From NCBI GenBank assembly GCA_003427395.1, contig BFEA01000410.1, forward strand, positions 109,535 through 131,383: 21,849 nucleotides of DNA. The letters are read 5' to 3'. Below are positions 8,595 to 18,610 of this stretch, piece by piece. This DNA is from Chara braunii. Lineage: Eukaryota > Streptophyta > Charophyceae > Charales > Characeae. A program made the translations under genes and the position numbers. Numbering within the stretch: position 1 is the stretch's first letter; each line of letters starts with the position of its first letter. The notes below the pieces were generated by a model, which was given only the letters and a program-made list of their open reading frames with translations, did not search any database and was not told the origin of the DNA.

Positions 8595-8811
8595 CAGGGT
8601 GGATGGAGACAGGGGATGTAAAGGGAAGAGTAGGGGGCGAGGCAAGCACAAGGGTGGCGTTCAACGACAAGGGCATGAAGAAGGAAAGTCGACGCGAGAG
8701 GAGTAACATGTTATTCGTTAAAATATGACATTATATTGTGTCCTCTTTCTAACGAATTCATTTTTGGATACAGCCTAAGCAACGTAGCATGCACATCCAC
8801 TCGCCCGAAAT

Positions 8812-9320
8812 GCGAAAGTGTGCTGAGATCCATACTTGTTGAACTTTATAAATAAGATGAGCAAGGTGTCATGATTGAATCCTCGTCGGATAACATAATT
8901 CTTTAGGTTATCCCTAAATTGTACAATCATATCCATCCTCTCGTCTGAGATGGTTGTCTGGATGTTTGATGAGATCCGGACTTGTTTAAAAGACTTAGTG
9001 TAATGATAGGCACGACCATCCGGAAACCCTGTGCGGAAGTGTGTTGAGATCCATACATGTTAAACTCAAAGTTCATAAATGTATTGAACTAGGTGTCATG
9101 ATTGAATCCTTGTTGGATAACATATTTCGTCGGAGACGGTTGTTTTGATGTTGATGAAATCTGGACCTCTTTAAAATACTTTGTGCGATGATGGACACGC
9201 CCACCATCTCGCCTGATATGTGGAAGTGTGTTGAGATCTATACTCGTTTATAATTATGATGAGCAAGGAACACAATACGTAGTGCGATGATGGACACGCC
9301 CACCATACTTGTTTACAATT
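8812..9320. repeat. Diverged tandem repeat of about 190-220 bp
   Basis: Units start with GCG(A/G)AAGTGTG.TGAGATC.ATAC at about 8812, 9033 and 9219. They share TGTCATGATTGAATCCT, GGATAACATA, GATGTTTGATGA-like and GATGATGGACACGCCCACCAT segments in order. The third unit is internally deleted, and a partial fourth (GATGATGGACACGCCCACCAT) lies near 9287. No open frame survives across units. It may be a satellite-like array or part of a larger element. Confidence 0.65.
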
Positions 9321-9329
9321 ATGCTGATA

Positions 9330-9944
9330 TGTCTTGCATCTGCACACCAATTTTCGCTGCGTACAAGACTATTATTGTCAATGATAGTATTTGATGTCAA
9401 TCATATTTACACTTTTGGTTGACCTAAACACAATTTGAAACAAGGAACACAATGCGCACTTGCTCCGCCGCATGACAGACGACCAGTTACAACAGTAGTT
9501 AAAGTATAACTCAAAATATTAATCGTTCGTATTATAACAAGAAGTCAATTTTCACATACAAGTTCGCTTCCTGCGACAACACTTGTCATATCACACAATA
9601 ACTTTAAATTTTACATATTTTTGATCGACTCCGCACTTTAATTGACCATGCGCAAAAGTTTTTGATACAAAATGTAAATTTATTGGTTACATGTAATGCA
9701 GGCGGTCCCAAGGCGTATGATTGTATGCGCATGCAAGAGACGTGGTGTTAGTAGTCTTTGCATAATGAACCGCACACTCAAACATTCGCCGAAATTTGTC
9801 TTGCATCCACACACAAATTTTCGCTGCGTACAACACTATTATTGATAGTATTTGATATCAATCATATGTATACTTGTGATTGACCTGAACACAATTTGAA
9901 ACAAGGAACACAATGTGCACCTGCTCCGCCGCATAACAGACGAC
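9330..9944. repeat. Direct repeats of about 150 bp flanking a 312-bp AT-rich spacer
   Basis: 9330-9484 and 9797-9944 are clearly homologous. Both begin TGTCTTGCATC and share TTTTCGCTGCGTACAA, CTATTATTG, GATAGTATTTGAT, CACAATTTGAAACAAGGAA and CTCCGCCGCAT..CAGACGAC. The spacer (9485-9796) has no coding capacity. It lies downstream of the large minus-strand pseudogene that ends at 10136. Confidence 0.7.
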
Positions 9945-10135
9945 TGGGACGTGACAAAGATTCGAAAGTCAAGACGTGACTCCAGACTGACAGTGAGCAT
10001 GCCAAATACAACTCAACGACAAAAGAAAGAAATGTCGTTGTGAAAATGACAGTTGAGTAATGTCGAGATTTTAAAAATATAATCATTAATACATGAAATG
10101 TTTCCAAAGGAAACACTCTAAGTCAATGAAATTCA

Positions 10136-11202
10136 TCAAAGACACCGGCATTCTAAGATACGTGATGTCAATTGTCTTCTAATAAGCGGAATATCTTTAC
10201 AAGAGAACCTGAAAGACGATCGATCACCACGTTGCAAAAGTGCCGCAAACATCAACATAAACACCCTGCAACTAACTTCATCCACTTGTCTTGGAACTCC
10301 CCCCACCACAACATTTGTTGTTACCGACTTCCGATTCCTACCGGACCATCTATGTAATGTTTGACGTTCCAAATACTATACAATCACCTCGAAAACACTA
10401 AGGTAAAAACTAGAATCAGTTATAACGTGAGGAAAAGAATAAAAAATTTCAAGAATATTATCTCTCAAGTTGACTGAAAGGAGGATCCAGTGACCATTAT
10501 CTTTGTGGACAGGAACAAAGATAATATCATATTGAAGCAGATCCACGTTTTTAGCCCACCTTTCCACCCCGTGGTATCTTTGAAGTTGCAGTTTACTAAA
10601 GAAGAACTAATTAAAGCTGAAGACTTGAAGACCTGACGGGATGTTACATATTGCATATGCGGTCATCCCTAATAGCGCCATGTAAAAATTGGTCACCTCA
10701 TCATTCACCCTACCGTCGATATGTGAGAGGGTGAGAAGATATTTTGCTGCAATTCGCAATTGACCATCGCCGAGGGTAGAGAGAACAGTGTTATGTGCCA
10801 TCGAGCCTTGTTTAATGTCGTCCAAAACCCCCAAGCTTCGAGGCGCAGTCACTGAAACGAATCTTCCCCCGCGTGTTCCAGGTGTTGTGGCCCGCACTGC
10901 TCAAACCGAGTAAAGGACATGCGGGGCAGTGAGAAACGAAGTTCTAAGGATTGCACAACGAGTAGCTAAGTATTTCTCATACATGGCCTGACCTCTAGTC
11001 ACAAATCGTTGATATGTCCCTTTCTCTGGGGGCAGAAGGGAAAGACACTCCTCAATGGCAATGGCATGCTCCTTCTTCCCGATCTCGACATGAACCCCTA
11101 ATGCCTTCAACATATCCTTGTGTTTTGTCGTCAACCCCGGGACTGTCTGCAACATGTGTTCCGGATATTTCGAGGACCTCCGTGTTCGAGATGACCCTAC
11201 CC
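10136..11202 (-). pseudogene. Ulp1/SENP-type (C48) cysteine protease exon, degenerate
   Basis: This is the 3' exon of the large gene. The C48 fold is readable in one frame. An N-terminal W/R-NDEV..NFYM motif lies near 10705. The central FVPVHK..GHW segment carries the catalytic His (10490-10492). A VPRQ segment holds the oxyanion Gln (10286-10288) and the catalytic Cys is in SCRVF (10268-10270). An R..L..IL end precedes the TGA at 10136. The usual Asp of the Y-D-S motif reads Tyr (10439-10441), and the usual Gly after Cys reads Arg. In-frame stops are TGA 10901-10903, TAG 10607-10609 and TAG 10376-10378. The family removes SUMO/ubiquitin-like modifiers or, in many plant and algal transposons, sits as an accessory domain of unknown role. 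This copy should be inactive. Confidence 0.85.
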
Positions 11203-11887
11203 CTGTACAACACAATAACGACAAAATGGAAAATGAATACATGTTTCCAAACACGAACCGGACGAAAGCGGCAATTTGAGAACCACGTAATCAAGAAGAC
11301 AGAGGACTTATCCAATTACAGAACCCCGTTTTGTCATGACCATGAGCACTGAGGTGCGTGAGCGCGGTTGGAAAACAAAACGACTAGCGCATTCGTGCTC
11401 GACACCCCCGCCCTTAAGAAAGGAAAACCACAGCAAGCCACAAAAGCGGAAGCCAAACATCCCCGAAGTCTGGATTCCGGCGGACTTTTTCCTAATCCAG
11501 GCACACAACGACTAACCGCATCACGCATCGACATTGGAAGTGCGGATCATGGCAGACTAAAACCACCACTCTTTTCGAGAAAGAAAAACCGTCAATCCAT
11601 TTTGTCAGGGAACGCTTCAACAAAAACACACATGTTTTTGTTGTAGTATGCCCTGCACGCGACCAGCGACCTAGCCGACTCACAGGAAGGTCGATCACAT
11701 ATACTTGGAAGGAGTGGTGGCTGTAGCATGCCGGCATCAGGAACTCCTCGCATCGACAGACATTGTGGTCACTCCGTGTGTATACGATACCCAAGGTAGT
11801 CCTCCGAAATCCGGACCAGGAAGGAAGCCGCACTCTCGCTCCAGGAAGCCTGGGCGCCCAGACAGAGTGGCGTTTCTCACAGCTTAC
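11203..11887 (-). other. Predicted 685-bp intron of the large pseudogene
   Basis: The donor is GCCG^GTAAGCT, with GT at 11887-11886. The acceptor follows a T/G-rich tract and ends TTGTACAG, with AG at 11204-11203. The upstream exon ends after the first base of a codon, and the downstream exon supplies two bases. The join moves the linker frame exactly into the frame of the Ulp1 exon. Open frames inside the intron on both strands look like shadows. Confidence 0.65.
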
Positions 11888-13943
11888 CGGCCGGTTTGTC
11901 CCTCCACTCCTTCGTCAGTGAAGTTGGCGCAGGCAAGGCCAGCACGTCAAGAGCTTGAGTGCCGACCCTAGTTTTTTTGGGGGACGTGACATGTTGTCGT
12001 CCCCCGACCCCGCCTTCCCCTTCGTTGGCGATGGTCGTCGGCAGTATCGGAGAGTTCGGCGACGAGAAAGCGATGGCAGATGTCGTGGAAGGTTTGACGT
12101 TGCGAGGGTCATGGACATCAGGCGTTGTGGACGGCTACGTGGACACGTGGTGGTCGCCTAGGATGCCATCGATAACTTCTTCGACGTCTATACGGCCACT
12201 CGGTTTAGATAGACTCACAACAACAGGAGCCTCATTGAACCGGTGTTGGAGATCGACGACAGACGTCATTGCTTGGACCTCATAGTCATCACGTTCTGCC
12301 GAAAGGTTGCTGACCACCTGTGTCTCCATCTCCATTGTCGTTGCATCGTCGTCGTCATCATCCTCGCGATGTTCTCCATACAACAGCCCGAATCCGTCAT
12401 ACGACTTCCCAGATCCGGCATCGTTGTCACTCACTGTCCGTTCGTCGTCTCCAATATCGACGTCCCATTTTGCCCCCTCCTTCCTTCAATCCTTTCTCCC
12501 CTTCCTCCTCTTCTTCCTCCCCTTCCTCCCCTTCTTCCTTCTCTTCTTCCTCCCCTCCTTCATCCCTTTCCTCCCCTTCCTCTCCTTCCTCCCCTTCCTT
12601 CCCTTCCTCCATTAACCCCCCTCCTTCCCTTGCATGCAATCCAGCCACTTCTCCCGAACCCTTGTCGAATTCCGACGACCGCTCTTCTGGCTCCACGCAC
12701 GCTGCCCCTCCCGCCAACACCATAAGCCGTGGTCGCCCCCCCTGCCTAAAAAAGTTCGGATGTCAGCGAACTTCGTCGTCTCCTTGTTGCCGGGCCCTCC
12801 ACTTGTACCCTCTCGGTCCAAGCGAAGCGGTCATCACCCCCCCTCAGGCAGCGCATTCCCGTCCCTCACCGCACCGCTGTCAATTGTGGGATCATGACAC
12901 GGCAACCCCACGCCCGACCAGCTCTTCGCGGCCGACCATTGTGTCGGCACCTCAACCATTGTAGTTCGGATCCCGGCGGACTTGAACCTTCCGCCCGAGC
13001 TGCCACTGAGAACCAAGGTTGCCATCATCTCCCTCACCGAGCCGGCTGACGAAGTAGGCACGTCGGCGGACTGTGTCGAGTCCTCCGGACCGGGATCAGT
13101 AGACTGTTGACGACCGAACGCCTCCTTCGCCACCCCACCGCTGCCTTCCGTCGGCGCGGTGTCGTCGTGAGACCCGCCCTCCCCACTAGGCGGGACTCCT
13201 GTGCCACCCCCCGCATTGTCTCCTTTGCCCCCCCCACTGTCTAGTGCCCAGGACCCGGAAGTCCCGTGTGCCCCACTGGAAGGGGAAATTTTCCAGTCCA
13301 CCACGCCCTTCGAGGGGCTTGTATCGAGTTCGTAGTAGTCCTCCGTCAGTTCCAACCAGCACTTGTCCTGAAGTTCGTCGAACAATCGCCTGACTGTGGA
13401 AATGACGGACATGTTGTAGGGTGCAAACGAGTCATTTTCGGCCCTCACTTTTTGAAGGACCGAAATCCTGGCGAGGTCCAGGAAGTTTGACTTCGACTCT
13501 CGAGGGAGGGGCATCCATCCTCCGCCCGGGACAGCGACGGCCATAACCCACTTGCCCTTTTGGATCGCCGGCTAGATGACTCCTGGATGCCAAATCATGT
13601 CATGGCCCCAGTCCACCTCAGGTGAATGACTTTGCGGCTAAACAAGGAAGTGAATGTTGTCATCCTTCCAAGACAGATGATCGGGCGGGATGTCAGACCC
13701 GGGACGCAATGTGCGATGGGTGACGACCAGAGCTTTCAGTCTCTCCAGCAACTTCATCGGGGTTGTGCCAGGTGCCGGTTTCGCCATCGGTGACACGAGG
13801 GATGTCCGGCTTATTGACGGACCTGCCAACGACGACCCTGGGACGTGTTGTGCGGGAGGTGGGTCGTACTATAGGTCGAGGCTCTCTGCGTCTCTCTCCT
13901 CCTCGTTCGCGTTCGCGTTGAATTCGACGCCTGTCGTTTCCTA
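11888..13943 (-). pseudogene. Linker region of the large gene: Gly/Ser-rich and acidic low complexity
   Basis: Between the methyltransferase-like region and the protease, the frame encodes a short globular-looking part (12960-13560; W- and L-rich, with a VISTVRRLFDELQ helix). A Gly/Ser/Thr/Pro-rich disordered stretch follows, then a Glu/Gly/Lys tract (12476-12640), a poly-Asp segment near 12350, and a Thr/Pro/Ser-rich tail ending in a KEWRDKPAG stretch at the splice donor. Stops are TAG 13941, 13869, 13638, 13572, 12135 and TGA 12834. Frame changes at C7 12736-12742 and in the purine-rich tract suggest homopolymer slippage. No family is recognised. A long disordered acidic linker between an N-terminal nucleic-acid-related part and a C-terminal protease is plausible but not diagnostic. 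Confidence 0.55.
12476..12612. repeat. 137-bp nearly pure polypyrimidine tract (plus strand)
   Basis: Almost every plus-strand base is C or T, in CTTCC/CTCCC blocks, so the minus strand is polypurine. It encodes the Glu/Gly-rich linker of the large gene on the minus strand. The tract is a candidate for triplex (H-DNA) formation and for the frame slippage seen around it. Confidence 0.85.
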
Positions 13944-15039
13944 GTCTTCCGTGGAGATCAAGGAAGAGTAATTGCCGAACTTCAACTCCTCCTCTGACTC
14001 CACGAAGTACAGGGACTGCAACCTTTCGAGAAATGTCTTCGTGTTCATGCGGGAGGCGTCGTGGTAGTTGTCTAGCAGCGCGAACATGTGGTCCCTGCGG
14101 CGCACGTACTCGGCGTCAGTGTCCTTTCTCGGCCACGTTTGGAGGAACAAGAAGTCGTATATCTTGTTCCGCCTCCTCTCACTCAACTTGAACCACATGT
14201 CCGTCTTGTTGTTCCACACACGACCCCGTGTCTCCTTCACGACCATGAACTCGCAATTGTGGGTCCCCGAATTGACCTCGCTTTTGACAAGTTGCATTGC
14301 GAATTGCAACAGGTCGGAGTTCCCTTCTATCGCGACAACGTGTCGGCCTACCTTCAGTAGTTCCCACACGGTTCGTGTGTGCGGCTTCCCAAGGAAGACG
14401 ACACCCTCTCCCTTCTTGCCGACGAATTTGAGAAGATTAACGAATTGGGTCGGATTGCGTTCCATATCCCCATACACACTGCCATGACGTGCAGGCGAGG
14501 TCTGCGACCAGTCACAAGCCGTGAACGGAATCTCGAACACATCCGTTTAGGTAATCTTCTGTGGCAACCGCACTGCAGCAGCGGCACCTGCCGGCAGCCT
14601 TCCCTCATAAACGACGGACGTGTTCGCGTGCAAATCGTCACCCTTGAAGAGGATGTACATCCGGTCGTCTTCCGTGTACAAATTGTTCCCGACGGGGAAA
14701 CTTTTCTTCTGCCGAGTTCTCCTCACTCACTTACCTTCCTGGCTCCAACAGCTTCATGAAAGAAAGATGGTTCGTGCTGGCCAGAAACAAGAGGTTCTGC
14801 TGCCGCGGCACAAAAACGACGAGCGTTCAATGCGACGGATACCACGTCTGAAGTTAGGAATCCAGAGTATCAAACGCTTGCGGTTTCCACAGCTTCAGGT
14901 CAACCGGTTCACAGAGGTCGAGGACGAACGTGTGGCTCTTTGTGGCAGCCACCGCCTCCTTTAGCTCCTCACTCCTGATGTCCGCCTCCAAGGGGTCATT
15001 GCCGAAGGGTGCGAAAGATGTCACGTCGCCTGTGTCCTT
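13944..15039 (-). pseudogene. N4/N6 (beta-class) DNA methyltransferase-like region, motifs altered
   Basis: The order of features follows the beta-class DNA methylases often fused to ParB-like domains in phages and bacteria. A FVLDLCEPVD strand (about 14899-14928) sits where the catalytic DPPY motif is expected. Later comes a GSVYGDMERNP segment, then VVFLGKPHTRT (about 14364-14402) where the SAM-binding FxGxG loop is expected. GRHVVAIEGN (14319-14348) follows, where an acidic residue normally contacts the SAM ribose. Neither catalytic motif is canonical, so this is either a very diverged, non-catalytic domain or a different Rossmann-like fold. The frame changes at GGGG 14694-14697. Stops are TAA 14854, TGA 14827, TAA 14731 and TAA 14547. 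An AG^GTAAGTG donor-like site at 14734 is not credible as a splice, because coding resumes within 30 bases. Confidence 0.45.
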
Positions 15040-16605
15040 CTATTTTATGTGCACAATGCCTTCGGCAAGAGCAATCTTGCGACTCTTCAGTCTACTGCCA
15101 GTCAACACGAAGAGAACCTTGTTTCTCCAGTCGACGGTCAACTTCCTGTAACCGGCCAACTTCTCCATCGCCTCAATCGAGTGGTCGTCGTCGCAACCCA
15201 TGTAAGGCGGGCACTCCTTGAACAACGAGGAGTCAGTAACGTATTTCCTGCTACCGTCCCACAACTCAGCATCCAATCCACGACTTTCGAACTGCTTGAA
15301 AATTGCGGACCTTGTTTTCAGGAACGGGTACCTCTGAATCCAATCCGCATCCGTCCTCCTCTCGTGCTTGAACTGGTAGTAATTGCACAAACGTACGAAC
15401 ACACAGTCACACTTCACCAAATGCACCATATCCTGCACGCTGAGCTTCCCCAACTTCGGCAACGTCGGGGAGCCGGCCTGAACCCAGACCACCTCGCAAG
15501 CGAGCACCTTCTTCAGGACACGACACTTCTCGTTGTCAGTTAGCGATTTCATCGCTTTCCAACAATGTGTATCCGGCTCAGGCACTTGCACGAACCAGTC
15601 GCCCTCCTCTTTCTCCTTTTTGCCTTTCCTCGTCGCCGGGTCCACACGGACGTTGTACACGACCTCCTTCCTTCCTAGCTTTTCATTGGCGATGTAGGCA
15701 ACTCCGGACTTTACGTTTTTAACCTTCTTCTTCCTCACGATCCACTTTGTGTCGTCCTGGCCGAGCAATCTACCAGTCTCCCATCTCTCGAAAAATTCAA
15801 CGGTCAGTTTCCAGACGTTCTCTCCGGCCATCGCCGGAGGGAAATAGGAACGCAGGGCAGCTTTTTGCTTCTTGATTGCGTCATCCCTCTTCTGACTCGG
15901 ATCCGCCAGAATCCATAAGTTGTTGTACGGCGTCTCATGGAGCGCCACCGTACAGAATTCACGCCATTTCTGGACTTGTTCCTGTTTTCCGCTGGGGTTT
16001 TCCATAACATCTCTTAGGAAACCGTTGTGCTTCCACTGCCACTGAATGTCTTTCATTGACAGCTTCAACTGTCTTATTGGTGCCTTGAGGTCCTTTTTGT
16101 TGTCCTGGGAACTGACAAGGAAATACCCTTCGAAGTCGTTGTCCGAAAAGTACACCATTCGTGCCGCCGACCGCTCGAAATTGTATTTCTTGGCCACGCC
16201 GTTACCGAGAAATGACCTGGCTGCAACCGCGTTGTGTTGTCCACACACCGCGTAGTAGTATTGTCCAGCCAGCTCGTCCCTCCTTTCTTCCGGCTTTAGA
16301 CGTTGTGCCTTGTTTCGGGGAGTTGGTTTATGCAGCCCCAGCGGTGCCAGCTTCAGGGTTGGCAACTCATATGACTGCTCGTTGTTTTCAAATGCCAACC
16401 ACATCGCTTCTTTGATCCCTTGAACAAGGACGGGATCCAGGGACCGCTGGTTGTACAGATCCTCCCAGTCCCCGAGGTCGACGACCTGAGCAGGGCTAAT
16501 CTCGAACTCCCGCTTTGTCACCCCGCTTGGTCCGAATATGCAAGCCAGGTTCGCCCATGCGCCACAGTCCGTCGCGGCCCACACGTCAACCCCCTCACTC
16601 AGCAC
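15040..16605 (-). pseudogene. ParB/sulfiredoxin-like N-terminal region of the large gene (521 codons, open)
   Basis: This is the longest open frame in the window. Residues about 37-160 (counting from the GTG at 16605) read like a ParB/Srx-type fold. A VVDLGDW strand is followed by a DPVLVQGIKEAM helix, a LPTLKLAPLG strand, and YYYAVCGQHNAVAARSFLG, which sits where ParB-like domains have a G-x-(R/H)-R box followed by A-rich helix residues. The second Arg of that box reads Asn. The C-terminal 300 residues are Lys/Trp-rich with no recognised motif, and contain a lysine cluster (RKKKVKNVK). No ATG starts the frame, so it probably continues from an upstream exon. It ends at TAG 15040-15042, but protein-like sequence continues in the same frame into the methyltransferase-like region. 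Confidence 0.5.
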
Positions 16606-17596
16606 CAGCTCGTCGGATCGCCCAACTCTCTCGTCTACTCACCTCCTAAGCTAACTCATTAGTCGATCCTCACTAACCGCGCTAACTGCAAAAATTCATA
16701 GAGAGAAAACTAATCGCGCTTGCGAAATTTATAGCGTATATGCTTGCACGAGAAACCCGAGATTATGCCTAAGGGAGAAGAAGGGGAAGAGAAGGAAGTG
16801 CCTACGTCTGCATGGCCAGCCCGCGGCGTGGGGGACGAAACCCCTCTCCACGCGTCGATCCAGTCATGCAATGTGGGGACCAATCACAGCAGACAAAAGG
16901 ATGTGCATACACAGGCGGGGGCGAGGAAGGACATCAAGAATAGGAAGGTTGTAGTTGTAGCTGCGCCCGCCAAAAAGTATAGTTACACACAAGATTAAGG
17001 TGCACATCAGAGCCCTGATCTTGCCAAGGCACGGTGCGCGTGAGCAGGATGCGCCGTGCAGCCAGATTGCCAGGTACCTAAATTTCTAGTCTAAATCCTA
17101 ATTGCAAAAAGAAATTCCGAAAGGAAAACAATTTTGAGAGCCCGCGGGGGCTCGACCATAGTTCAAAATTTCAAAAACGATATCCCGCGCGAGGTCGCGC
17201 CAAAATTCCCATTGCCGACAGCAGAACAAGAAAGAAGCTATGGCAACAATTATTTGTTGTACTCGCTAAGGCGTGGTCACCTAACTGTCTACGCGGGACC
17301 TTTTCCGGTACTGACCCAAAAATCCAAAAGAAAAACGAACAAGAAGCGAGGGCATCCATGCAACCTGCCCGGCCAACCCATTCCTACGTACTTCACCCGA
17401 CCAACCCGTCCGAACCCGTGAAGCAGCTTCGCGCAGAAAGTCGCGCGATTACAGAAAATAGTTCGTTACAGTGGAGCGAGGACCTATGCCCTAGAAGTAG
17501 ACCAGATCGTTGCGGAGACGCTAAGCGCATTGATTGAATGGATTGGCGGGTTAACTGGATGGATGGACGGGAGAAATAGGGTCTCACTCCACTACT

Positions 17597-18111
17597 GTCC
17601 AAATGTGCAAAACGAGAATGAATCTTTCCGCGAGAGCATGGCAAGCTACACACCCACATTTTCTGTCTTCTGTGCATGTGGTGAGTAGTGGAGCGGGGCC
17701 CATAGATGGCTGGCGGGATGGACACGGCAGATGGATATGCATGGCTAATTAAGAGGCAGGTGGATGGTTAATTAAGAGGTTCTGGAGTGGTTAATTAACG
17801 TTAACAGAGGCAGGTGGATGGTTAATTAAGAGGTTTTATGGTGGTTAATCAACGTTTAAAGGTACTAGAGGGATCTTTTCGTTAATGATCAGGTAGATAG
17901 ATGGTTAATTCATTAGTAGTACAAGCAAGATGCGAGGATGAGGGTGGGTGGCTGCGAGAGGTTGGCATGTAGTTTAGTTGACATGGCCCCTCTCTCCAGT
18001 CCAGAAGTGTGCCAACTGAGAATCAATCTTCCCTTGGAACATGGAAATATACACCAGCATATTTTTTTTTGTCTTTTGTGTGTGTCGAGAGTCGTGGAGC
18101 GAGGCCCATGG
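17597..18111. repeat. Pair of about 110-bp direct repeats flanking a tandem array
   Basis: 17597-17706 and 17997-18111 share an ordered set of matches: GTCCA.A.GTG, GAGAAT.AATCTT, CATGG, ACAC..CA.ATTTT, GTCTT.TGTG.ATGTG-like and GTGGAGCG.GGCCCAT. They lie about 400 bp apart in the same orientation and could be old LTR- or satellite-like units. 16640-17590, upstream, holds nothing that I can call. Confidence 0.55.
17752..17856. repeat. 54-bp tandem duplication rich in GGTTAATTAA
   Basis: AGAGGCAGGTGGATGGTTAA followed by TTAAGAGGTT occurs at 17752 and again at 17806. Each unit continues with GTGGTTAAT.AACGTT. A further GATGGTTAATT lies near 17899-17909. No coding potential is seen. Confidence 0.8.
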
Positions 18112-18610
18112 AAGGGACATACCTTCTCGTTCGCCAGTGCATTCTTTTTGTTCTTGTTTAGGGCCTCGGTTCACTTCTCTCTATCTCGTCTTCTTGCCAG
18201 TACTCGTCTTTTTTTTTTTTTTTTTTAACCTTGTCACCAATTATTAATTCGAGGAGGTCGGGGACCTCACACTTCAACCCAAAGTTATCCTAGCAGCATC
18301 AGCCAGTCTCGCTTTTTACAAGACCCAACATGGGACCCGGGTAACCAAACCAAAACCCAGCCAATCCAACCAACCAATCAGCAAAAAAAGCGAGAAAATA
18401 CTAAGACACAAACGTATTAAAAAAAACAGCCAAGACTGAGCGATGTGCTAACCTCTATCCTACAAAAGAGTTAATACGTATGCCCTGAAACACAATGCGG
18501 GCCCACTCCACAATCAACAAAGTCTTGCTGCAGAACCCTACACCACTAAAAAGGACGGCCTATACCAGCGGCCCAAAATTCAAGGTTCAATCCCGAAGCC
18601 AGTCAACAAA

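Larger units (their letters stand above)
10136..16605 (-). pseudogene. Large multidomain gene: ParB-like, methyltransferase-like, acidic linker, Ulp1 protease
   Basis: One minus-strand reading runs for about 5.8 kb of coding sequence (roughly 1,900 codons), once a 685-bp intron (11887-11203) is removed and 14 internal stops and about three frameshifts are allowed. Frameshifts fall at homopolymers: GGGG 14694-14697, C7 12736-12742, and in the purine-rich linker near 12470-12500. Stops are TAG at 15040, 13941, 13869, 13638, 13572, 12135, 10607 and 10376; TAA at 14854, 14731 and 14547; TGA at 14827, 12834 and 10901. Protein-like sequence continues without pause across each. The 5' end is uncertain, because the frame opens near 16623 with no ATG and more exons may lie upstream. 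Most likely it is a dead copy of a mobile element or repeated gene family; the individual domains are described in their own entries. Confidence 0.7.

Noticed and set aside
9330-9944. TRIM element with 150-bp LTRs (TGTC...ACA)
   Set aside because: Identity between the copies continues past the supposed LTR end (GACGAC), and there is no target duplication or primer-binding site, so only direct repeats are claimed.
12243-12964. Long plus-strand open frames rich in Pro/Ser/Leu
   Set aside because: They are antisense shadows of the polypurine acidic linker. The minus-strand reading connects to recognisable domains on both sides.
14694-14734. Strong donor-like AG^GTAAGTG at 14734 as a real intron start
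   Set aside because: Protein-like sequence resumes within about 30 bases in the neighbouring frame, too short for an intron. A one-base shift in the GGGG run explains the change better.
13941-16605. Bacterial or phage contamination (ParB plus methylase)
   Set aside because: The same gene contains a spliceosomal intron and a eukaryotic Ulp1 domain, has no ribosome-binding sites, and sits among SINEs and a LINE.
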